A stretch of 12,112 nt of DNA from DATAQC01 sp046263055 (GTDB taxonomy: Bacteria; Actinomycetota; Acidimicrobiia; Acidimicrobiales; AC-14): contig JBHELO010000069.1 in the NCBI GenBank assembly GCA_046263055.1, forward strand, positions 1 through 12,112. Direction: 5' to 3'. Both the position numbers and the translations under genes were made by a program. Below are positions 7,450 to 12,112 of the stretch, piece by piece (within the stretch, counting starts at the first letter, position 1; every line of letters starts with the position of its first letter). The notes under the pieces are model-generated. The model did not search any database and was not told where the DNA came from. It saw only the letters and a list, made by a program, of their open reading frames with translations.

Positions 7450-8192
7450 GGCCCAGACCGCCCGGGCCGGCGGCGGATGAGCGCCCGGTGCAGCACCTCG
7501 ACGGAGCGAGCGGTGGACGCCAACACGCTGCGGCGCCCGATCTGCAGCTTCGGGACGCTGGCCGTCGAGCCCAGCGCCCGGGCCAACTGACCCCGGGTAT
7601 AGCCAGCGGCGATTAGCTCGTCGATGAGCTGCCAGGTCGGCCCCGCGCTCACCCGCTGCTTGCCCGTGGCGTCGCCCACCCTCACCGCGAGGATCGCTTC
7701 CAGGGTGTGCGGCCGCACCCGGCGCGACGGCGGGCGGCCCCGCCCGGGCTCGCCGTAGACGATCTTGGACAAGGCGCCGTGGGACACCCCCGACAGCCGG
7801 GCCACGGTCTTGAGGCCCACACCGGCGGCCGACAGGGCGGCCAGGTGGCGGCGGGCGGGCTGGGCACTCACGTAGGGCAGCCACACCTCGTCGGGCCGGG
7901 CGATGGCCTGGCGCCGCCGGCGGTTGTAGCCGACCTTGGCCGCCTTGCACGGATCGCAGTCACAACCCTCGACCACGGCCTTGGCGTAGCTCCCGTGCTC
8001 CCGGCCGCCTCCTGGCGTCCCCGGCTTGGCCGCCGGCACTTTGCCCGGGCGGGTGCTCTTTGGTCCCGTCGGCTCCCCCCGGGGAGGGAGCTCGCAGAAG
8101 ACCAGGCCGTACTCCACCCGCCGCGGTCCACCACCTCTTCCTGCTGCCAGTCCCGCCGGCACCGCCTGCATCTCCTCGGCGCGCTCAGCCAC
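7446..8192 (-). CDS. phage-type Cys-cluster/HTH DNA-binding protein
   Basis: A 248-residue basic protein. HGSYAKAVVEGCDCDPCKAA (66-85) holds His66, Cys77, Cys79 and Cys82, a likely zinc site, followed by the NRRRRQAIA basic patch. PARRHLAALSAAGVGLKTVA then ARLSGVSHGALSKIVYG (about 112-147) form a helix-turn-helix. A second helical segment (about 186-238, WQLIDELIAAGYTRGQLARA) resembles another HTH. The layout is familiar from actinobacteriophage and actinobacterial genomes, where such proteins often sit beside WhiB genes. GTG at 8192 is chosen because AGGAGG at 8201-8206 (minus strand) precedes it by 8 bases; the upstream GTG at 8240 has no such site and lies inside an inverted repeat. It is probably a transcriptional regulator acting with the WhiB encoded just downstream. 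Targets are unknown. Confidence 0.8.
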   Translation of the reverse strand: MAERAEEMQAVPAGLAAGRGGGPRRVEYGLVFCELPPRGEPTGPKSTRPGKVPAAKPGTPGGGREHGSYAKAVVEGCDCDPCKAAKVGYNRRRRQAIARPDEVWLPYVSAQPARRHLAALSAAGVGLKTVARLSGVSHGALSKIVYGEPGRGRPPSRRVRPHTLEAILAVRVGDATGKQRVSAGPTWQLIDELIAAGYTRGQLARALGSTASVPKLQIGRRSVLASTARSVEVLHRALIRRRPGRSGP

Positions 8193-8200
8193 CGCCGATC

Positions 8201-8206
8201 CCTCCT
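8201..8206 (-). promoter_or_regulatory. Shine-Dalgarno deciding the HTH gene start
   Basis: AGGAGG on the minus strand, 8 bases before GTG at 8192. It selects this start over the in-frame GTG at 8240. It lies four bases downstream of the inner arm of the 8211-8256 inverted repeat, so folding there could affect access. Confidence 0.75.
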
Positions 8207-8210
8207 GTCC

Positions 8211-8256
8211 AACCTGATCCCCGGGCCGCAGGGCGGCCACAGGGGGGGATCAGGTT
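8211..8256. repeat. 12-bp perfect inverted repeat upstream of the HTH gene
   Basis: AACCTGATCCCC at 8211-8222 is the exact reverse complement of GGGGATCAGGTT at 8245-8256, with 22 bases between. The spacer itself holds a 6-bp hairpin, GGCCGC at 8224-8229 and GCGGCC at 8233-8238. On the minus strand it sits directly before the HTH gene's ribosome-binding site. It could be a two-site operator, perhaps for the HTH protein itself, or an RNA stem controlling translation. Confidence 0.65.
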
Positions 8257-8287
8257 CATGGCCGCCCCCCTGCCGCCGGCGCCGAGG

Positions 8288-8360
8288 GGGGTCAAGGGTG
8301 GGGCGCAGACCCAGCGAGAAGCGGAGCGCCAGCGGAGCCCCGCAGCGGCCCTTGACGCCC
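8288..8360. repeat. stem-loop in the 230-bp gap between two minus-strand genes
   Basis: GTCAAGGG at 8291-8298 pairs with CCCTTGAC at 8349-8356, and GGG at 8288-8290 can continue against CCC at 8358-8360 across a one-base bulge. An inner GGGGC/GCCCC stem (8300-8304 with 8337-8341) lies within. The loop side has AGCGGAGC repeated with a 3-base gap. No U-tract follows. It may act as a terminator or processing signal for the 127-residue protein's transcript. Apart from this and the 8211-8256 repeat, I see nothing in 8193-8423. Confidence 0.4.
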
Positions 8361-8423
8361 AGGCAGCGCCGGTGGCACGTCGACGAGGCGACGACCGGCT
8401 CCCAACTGCGGGCCAGAGCACTC

Positions 8424-8807
8424 TCACCGCTCGCCCATCCCTGGCAAGGGCGGCTGGGTCCAGTCGGTCCTGCGCCGCCGCCCCTTGGCGGCCGGGGGAG
8501 TCTGCTGGGTCTCGGTAGGCGTGGCAGGGACCGTCGCCCGCAACCCCGCTGAGGCCCGCAGACGCTCGAGGGCCGCGATCGTCTCCTCGGTGGTGGCCTG
8601 CCGCCCCCCGGCGGCCACTAGGGCCACGGCCCTTCCCAGCCGGCCGCCGATGGGGGGCAGGGCCCGCAGGCCCCGTAGGGCCATGTCGAGGTCGGCCAGG
8701 GCCGTGGGACGGCCGGCCAGGAAGGCCTCGTACCAGGCTATGACCGGGCTGGCGGCCGTTCGCAGGGCGGGCAGGTCGACGAGGCCGGAGGCAGAGGCGG
8801 GGGCCAT
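8424..8807 (-). CDS. unrecognised 127-residue helical protein
   Basis: I do not recognise the family. It looks like a real gene: balanced composition, predicted amphipathic helices (PALRTAASPVIAWYEAFLAG; ADLDMALRGLRALPPIG; RLGRAVALVAAGG; TEETIAALERLRASAG), then a Thr/Pro/Gln-rich linker and a basic tail KGRRRRTDWTQPPLPGMGER. The Arg-rich tail could bind nucleic acid. QPPLPG loosely recalls terminal clamp-binding peptides, but that is weak. ATG at 8807 has no Shine-Dalgarno and lies 4 bases from the arm of the 8812-8908 palindrome, so the mRNA may be leaderless or nearly so. It is first in the minus-strand set, divergent from the secretion operon. Confidence 0.55.
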   Translation of the reverse strand: MAPASASGLVDLPALRTAASPVIAWYEAFLAGRPTALADLDMALRGLRALPPIGGRLGRAVALVAAGGRQATTEETIAALERLRASAGLRATVPATPTETQQTPPAAKGRRRRTDWTQPPLPGMGER

Positions 8808-8811
8808 CGCT

Positions 8812-8908
8812 CACTACGGGTGCTCCCGGCCCCGGTTCTCGACAGAAAAAAATCTCGACCCGGCGAAAAGTTCTCTGTCTAAAAGCGGCCTCGGGCGCAC
8901 CCGTAGTG
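8812..8908. repeat. 97-bp concentric imperfect palindrome in a divergent intergenic region
   Basis: CACTACGGGTGC at 8812-8823 is the perfect reverse complement of GCACCCGTAGTG at 8897-8908. GACAGA at 8841-8846 likewise pairs with TCTGTC at 8874-8879. Both pairs share the same centre, base 8860. Position by position, 30 of the 38 outer pairs (8812-8849 against 8871-8908) match. The centre is A/T-rich: 21 of 50 bases are G/C at 8836-8885, against about 75% around. Each strand thus reads almost the same sequence outward, ending in GCACCCGTAGTG before each divergent gene. Candidates are a bidirectional promoter/operator, a transfer-origin-like hairpin, or a remnant mobile element. Confidence 0.8.
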
Positions 8909-8935
8909 GGGCATCTAGTTCCGCCCCCCTGCCCG

Positions 8936-8941
8936 AAGGAG
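8936..8941 (+). promoter_or_regulatory. Shine-Dalgarno for the first secretion-operon gene
   Basis: AAGGAG ends 9 bases before ATG at 8951. It selects this start over the in-frame upstream ATG/GTG readings near 8906, which would begin inside the palindrome arm. Confidence 0.75.
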
Positions 8942-8950
8942 ACCCACCCA

Positions 8951-9280
8951 ATGCTTGCCCTGTACGAAGCCCTTCCCGCCGCCGTCGCCACGCCGGTCAC
9001 CGCGGTGGTCGGCTTCTTCGCCCAGGTGACCGTCAACCCCGATAGCAACGGCATGCCCGGCGGCGCCCTGGCCCAGAAGATCCTCAACTGGACCGACCAG
9101 ATCGCCCTGTGGGGCTCGCTGGCCAGCCTGCTCATCGGCGCCTGCGTGTGGGGCATCGCCCAGCACGCCGGCAACGGCTACCAGGCCGGGCGCGGACGCA
9201 ACTTCGCCGCCGCCGGCGCCATCGGCGCCCTGCTGGCCGGCCTCGCCCCCACCATCGTCAACACGCTGTTCGCGGGCTGA
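8951..9280 (+). CDS. small VirB2/TrbC-like membrane protein
   Basis: A 109-residue hydrophobic protein. After an N-terminal hydrophobic stretch (about 9-26), MPGGALAQKILNWTDQIALW leads into a helix (50-70, GSLASLLIGACVWGIA). A small polar loop, QHAGNGYQAGRGRN, and a second helix (84-107, AAAGAIGALLAGLAPTIVNT) follow. Two helices joined by a short basic loop, placed first in an operon with a TrbL-like gene, match the VirB2/TrbC pilin-like proteins of type IV secretion systems and the small membrane proteins that precede TrbL-like genes in actinobacteria. The pilin role is inference. A good Shine-Dalgarno supports the ATG at 8951. Confidence 0.68.
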   Translation: MLALYEALPAAVATPVTAVVGFFAQVTVNPDSNGMPGGALAQKILNWTDQIALWGSLASLLIGACVWGIAQHAGNGYQAGRGRNFAAAGAIGALLAGLAPTIVNTLFAG

Positions 9281-9284
9281 GCCG

Positions 9285-9983
9285 GTGTCGCGTCGGGCTC
9301 GGGTTGGCCTGTTCGTGGCCGTCGCCGGGGTGGTGATCGTGCTCCTCGGCCAGGTCCTTCTCCCGGGAACGAGGTCGGGCTCCTCGCCGGCGTCGTCGGC
9401 CCAGGCGCCGTCCCCACCGGCGCCGGCGGTGGTGCCCGTCACGGTTGCGTCGGCCTCCCCCATCGGGCCGTCGCGGGCCACCACCATCGTGGCCGGCGTG
9501 CCCATGGGCTACAGCCACGACCCCGCCGGGGCCAAGGCCGCAGCCGCCGGCTTCGCCCAGGCCTACGGGATCCTGGTGGCCCTTGACGATGCCGGCGCCG
9601 AGGCCGCCCGGCGGGCGATGGTGGCCACCAGGCCGGCCGAGCAGCTGGTGGCCGACATGCGCGCCAAGCTGGCCGCCCTGCGCGAGACGTGGCCGGTGGG
9701 GGCCATCACCTACCAGGTGGCACCGCTGGGGGTGCGGGTGCGCATGGACGGCCCCGACGCCGCCAACGCTGATGTCTGGTACGTCGGGGTGGTCTCCGGC
9801 GTGCGCATCGCCACCTACGAGGAGTGGGTCACCCAGAGCTACCGGCTGGTGTGGGAGCGCGGCGACTGGCGCATGGCGGCGGAGTCCGACAGCCCCGGAC
9901 CGCGACCCGACCCGGGCCGCCAGACCCGGGCGACGCCGGCCGAGCTCACGTCGCGCCTGGCCGGCTTCGAGGCCGTGTCATGA
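9285..9983 (+). CDS. bitopic membrane protein, possible VirB8/TrbF-like component
   Basis: A 232-residue protein with a short basic N-terminus, one membrane helix (about 8-26, GLFVAVAGVVIVLLGQVLL), a Pro/Ser/Ala linker (30-65) and an extracytoplasmic domain. The domain begins GVPMGYSHDPAGAKAAAAGF (71-90), a motif recurrent in actinobacterial secretion-cluster proteins. It then has long helices followed by strands ending SYRLVWERGDWRM (about 185-197). That order fits an NTF2-like fold, as in VirB8, but no residue signature proves it. GTG at 9285 begins four bases after the previous stop with no strong Shine-Dalgarno, so coupling is likely. Its stop overlaps the next ATG (ATGA). Confidence 0.65.
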   Translation: MSRRARVGLFVAVAGVVIVLLGQVLLPGTRSGSSPASSAQAPSPPAPAVVPVTVASASPIGPSRATTIVAGVPMGYSHDPAGAKAAAAGFAQAYGILVALDDAGAEAARRAMVATRPAEQLVADMRAKLAALRETWPVGAITYQVAPLGVRVRMDGPDAANADVWYVGVVSGVRIATYEEWVTQSYRLVWERGDWRMAAESDSPGPRPDPGRQTRATPAELTSRLAGFEAVS

Positions 9984-10216
9984 AGGCCACCGCCGCGCGT
10001 CGGCTGGCGACGGTTGTGGTTCTCATGGGCGTCGGGCTCGCTCTGGGCATCTTCGGCGTGACACTGGCTGGCGCCGAGATGGCCGGGGCCGCCTTGGGAA
10101 TGTCCCCCGACGCCGAGCTGGCGGTGCCCGTTGTGCTGGGCCTGGTGGGCGCCGAAGCCGTGATCGCTGCATTCGTCGTGGGCCTGCGGGCCCGGACAAC
10201 CGGAGAGGAACCCTGA
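9980..10216 (+). CDS. small two-helix membrane protein
   Basis: A 78-residue protein, MKATAARRLA then a helix (about 10-34, TVVVLMGVGLALGIFGVTLA), a short loop with MSPDAE, and a second helix (about 47-69, LAVPVVLGLVGAEAVIAAF). It ends in a polar tail, RARTTGEEP. The start is ATG in an ATGA overlap with the previous stop, and the stop overlaps the next ATG by one base (TGATG). I do not recognise the family. Its position between VirB8-like and TrbL-like genes suggests a minor subunit of the membrane complex. Confidence 0.7.
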   Translation: MKATAARRLATVVVLMGVGLALGIFGVTLAGAEMAGAALGMSPDAELAVPVVLGLVGAEAVIAAFVVGLRARTTGEEP

Positions 10217-11577
10217 TGGCCGCGATCCTGGCCGACATCCCCAACCCCATCGACGCCGTCGGCGGGGCCATCGGCGACGTCATCGGCGGGGCGGCTGAGG
10301 GGGCGGCCCGCTCCGCCTTCGAGTTCTTCATGAGCCGCTTCGCCGACATGCTGGCCGACGCGGCCAAAAAGGTCACCGACGAGCTGCTGCACTTCCTGAG
10401 CTCGTCGACGTCGGTCAACCTCGACACCGGCTGGTTCGCCGGGCCCCGGGCCAAGGAGATCCTGGCCGTGGTGGGCGGTGCCGCCGGGGTGCTGATGGTG
10501 CTGTTCCTGCTGTTCGCCATCATCCAAGGGCTCATGGCCAACGACGTGGGCAGGATGCTGCGGGCGGCGGCGGTCGAGGTGCCGGTGTCGGTGTTCGGCA
10601 TGCTCATGCTGATCACCGGGACGGGGCTGCTGTTGGGCATCACCGACGCCCTGTCGGGGGCGGTGCTGGCCACCGCCCCGGAGAGCCTGGCCCGGTTCTA
10701 CGAGGGGTTCACCAAGGGGCCCCAGATCATGGCCCTGGGCTTCGTCGGCTTCCTGGGCATCCTGCTGTTCATCGTGGCCGCCATCCTGGTGTGGATCGAG
10801 CTGCTGGTGCGGGCCTCGCTCATCTACCTGCTCCTGGCCATGGCCCCCCTGGCCCTGGCCGCCCGGGTGTGGCCCCAGCTGCGGGGGGCGTGGCACCGGA
10901 TTGCCCACCTGGGCATCGCGCTCATCCTGTCCAAGTTCGTTGTGGCGCTGGCCCTGGGGCTGGGGGCGGCCGCCCTGGGCGGCGGCGGGCCCCAGCCCGG
11001 CGACCTGGGCAACCAGGCGGGGCTCACGCTGCAGGCCCTGGTGGTGGGCGTGACCCTCATGTGCCTGGCCGCCTTCGCGCCGTTCCTGGTCCTCAAGATC
11101 ATCCCCATCTTCGAAGCCGCCCTGGTGGCTCAGGGCATCAGCCGCGGGCCCCTGCGCTCCGCCCAGACCGGCCTGCAGATGGGTTACTACGGCCACGGCC
11201 TCGCCCGCCTCGCCGGCGGGAACGGCTCCGGTGGCGGAGGAGCGCCGGGCGTCGAAGGGGCGGGGGCCGCCCAGGGCGGCGGAGCCAGCGGTGCGGGTCC
11301 GGGTGGCGGGGCCGCCGCTGGGCTTGGCGGCGGTGGCGGCGCTGCGGGTGGCGCCGGTGGCGGAGCGGCGGCGGCGGGTGGTGGCGGAGGTGCCGCCGCA
11401 GCCGGGGGAAGTGCGGCCGCGGGCGGAGGTGCGGCGGCAGCGGGCGGTACGGCTGCAGCCGGGGCCGCAGCTGGGCCGGCCGCGGCGGTGGTGGTGCCGG
11501 TGGGCGCGGCCAAGGCCGTTGCCTCCCAGACCAAGGACGTGGCCACCAAGGCCACCGAGCAGGGCTCGCAGTCGTGA
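10216..11577 (+). CDS. TrbL/VirB6-like polytopic membrane protein with Gly/Ala tail
   Basis: A 453-residue protein. An amphipathic N-terminal part (PNPIDAVGGAIGDVIGGAAE) precedes about six membrane helices, roughly 81-104, 119-143, 171-193, 195-218, 232-253 and 271-297. LVWIELLVRASLIYLLLAMA (191-210) with the following PLALAARVWP is typical of TrbL/VirB6-like proteins of conjugation machines, which form part of the inner-membrane channel. Residues about 334-420 are almost entirely Gly and Ala with no charge, followed by a polar end (QTKDVATKATEQGSQS). A G/A-rich Shine-Dalgarno at 10202-10210 precedes ATG at 10216 by five bases; the upstream extension to 9445 overlaps two genes and is rejected. 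The stop overlaps the next gene's GTG. Confidence 0.82.
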   Translation: MAAILADIPNPIDAVGGAIGDVIGGAAEGAARSAFEFFMSRFADMLADAAKKVTDELLHFLSSSTSVNLDTGWFAGPRAKEILAVVGGAAGVLMVLFLLFAIIQGLMANDVGRMLRAAAVEVPVSVFGMLMLITGTGLLLGITDALSGAVLATAPESLARFYEGFTKGPQIMALGFVGFLGILLFIVAAILVWIELLVRASLIYLLLAMAPLALAARVWPQLRGAWHRIAHLGIALILSKFVVALALGLGAAALGGGGPQPGDLGNQAGLTLQALVVGVTLMCLAAFAPFLVLKIIPIFEAALVAQGISRGPLRSAQTGLQMGYYGHGLARLAGGNGSGGGGAPGVEGAGAAQGGGASGAGPGGGAAAGLGGGGGAAGGAGGGAAAAGGGGGAAAAGGSAAAGGGAAAAGGTAAAGAAAGPAAAVVVPVGAAKAVASQTKDVATKATEQGSQS

Positions 11578-12112
11578 GCGACCGCCGTTACCGCCTCGCC
11601 CCCCAGGACCGCACGGGGTGGATGTTCGGCCTGGCCGGGCCCCAGATCCTCACCCTGGGCGCCGGCATCGTCATCAGCATCCTGGTGCTGCAGGCGGGCG
11701 TGCCCCTGCGCATCGCCGCCGGACCGGTGCTCCTCGGCCTCATCCTGGCCCTGGTGCGGGTGGGGGGCCGTTCGTTGCTGGAGTGGGTGCCGTCGGTGTG
11801 GCGCTGGGTGCGCTCGCACGGCTCGAAGGACAAGGTGTGGTTGGCGCCGCTGACCCGGGGGGCCTCGCCCCCGCCCACCACGCCGGCGCTGCCCCCGCCC
11901 CTGGCCGGTCAGGTGATTCTGGTGACGGGCGACGACGGACCGCCGGTGGGGGTGGTGTGGGACCGTAAGGGCGACACCTACGCCGCCACCATCCGGGTGG
12001 CGGGTCGGCAGTTCGCGCTGGTGGAGCGGGGCGAGCAGGAGAACCTGCTGGCCATGTGGGGCGACGCCCTGGCCCCGTTCTGCCAGGAGCGGGGGCCGGT
12101 GGTGGAGGTGCG
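11574..12112 (+). CDS. SCO6880-family secretion protein, 3' end cut by window
   Basis: The frame is open from GTG at 11574 to the window edge (179 codons visible) with no stop. It begins MSDRRYRLAPQDRTGWMFGL, then two adjacent membrane helices (about 20-41 and 45-64), a basic segment, a short Pro linker (98-110), and a soluble domain starting with GQVILVTGDDGPPVGVVWDR. N-terminal helix pair, position directly after a TrbL-like gene and the GWMFGL segment match the family named after Streptomyces coelicolor SCO6880, predicted PrgI/EccE-like parts of actinobacterial secretion complexes. GTGA overlap couples it to the TrbL-like gene. A VirB4-type ATPase would be expected downstream. Confidence 0.75.
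   Translation, partial: MSDRRYRLAPQDRTGWMFGLAGPQILTLGAGIVISILVLQAGVPLRIAAGPVLLGLILALVRVGGRSLLEWVPSVWRWVRSHGSKDKVWLAPLTRGASPPPTTPALPPPLAGQVILVTGDDGPPVGVVWDRKGDTYAATIRVAGRQFALVERGEQENLLAMWGDALAPFCQERGPVVEV

Noticed and set aside
8193..8240. A longer HTH protein starting at GTG 8240
   Set aside because: There is no Shine-Dalgarno at 8240, and the start lies inside the inverted repeat. AGGAGG is ideally spaced for 8192.
7707..8552. A 281-codon plus-strand frame
   Set aside because: It is antisense to the HTH gene, whose Cys cluster, HTH and Shine-Dalgarno are clear.
8836..8885. Canonical -35/-10 promoters in the A/T-rich core
   Set aside because: No pair of hexamers with acceptable match and spacing was found on either strand, so I list only the palindrome.
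8185..9174. A 329-codon minus-strand frame across the palindrome
   Set aside because: It overlaps the divergent VirB2-like gene and the 127-residue gene and has no domain. Only its last 25 codons are kept as a possible leader ORF.
9946..11196. A 416-codon minus-strand frame opposite the TrbL-like gene
   Set aside because: Its His/Gln/Gly/Arg-rich translation mirrors the TrbL-like coding sequence, which has clear membrane helices and operon overlaps.
11280..11480. A possible tandem-repeat or CRISPR-like array
   Set aside because: The periodicity comes from GGC/GCG codons for Gly and Ala within an open frame; there are no fixed repeats or spacers.

Overview
This window is very GC-rich (about 70-80% in most lines I counted) with strong G/C third-position bias, and it encodes a WhiB-family iron-sulphur protein, a family essentially confined to Actinomycetota and their phages. 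The combination of TadE-type pseudopilins, a LysM/SARP fusion protein and an SCO6880-type secretion protein fits an actinobacterium. A deep-branching lineage such as Acidimicrobiia is possible, but I cannot settle this from the sequence. No rRNA, tRNA, CRISPR array, transposase or integrase is visible.

Left block, plus strand, 1-6230: a tightly packed operon with 4-base stop/start overlaps. It holds three TadE/TadG-type pilus proteins (the first cut by the window edge), a membrane-anchored protein with a proline-rich N-terminus, a secreted protein with a PKD-like C-terminus, and a 1116-residue multipass protein. That last protein joins an extracytoplasmic LysM domain to a cytoplasmic SARP/BTAD transcription-activator module. 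A two-tier hairpin at 6234-6302 follows the last stop codon.

Middle block, 6347-8807: a Uma2-family nuclease gene (plus strand, probably leaderless) converges with a minus-strand set that reads, from 8807 leftwards, an unrecognised 127-residue protein, a phage-type Cys-cluster/HTH protein, and a WhiB regulator with an unusual C-terminal module. The Uma2 and WhiB genes share four bases tail to tail. The spaces between the minus-strand genes carry inverted repeats, including a perfect 12-bp pair immediately upstream of the HTH gene's Shine-Dalgarno.

Right block, plus strand, 8951-12112: a type IV secretion (conjugation)-like operon. It holds a small VirB2/TrbC-like membrane protein, a bitopic protein that may be VirB8-like, a two-helix membrane protein, a TrbL/VirB6-like six-helix protein with a long Gly/Ala tail, and the start of an SCO6880-family protein that runs off the window.

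The right block is divergent from the minus-strand regulatory set. The 143-bp space between them carries a 97-bp concentric imperfect palindrome (8812-8908) around an A/T-rich core. I read the window as two envelope machines, a Tad-type pilus and a T4SS-like complex, flanking a phage-flavoured regulatory module. The palindrome is the best candidate for the shared control site.
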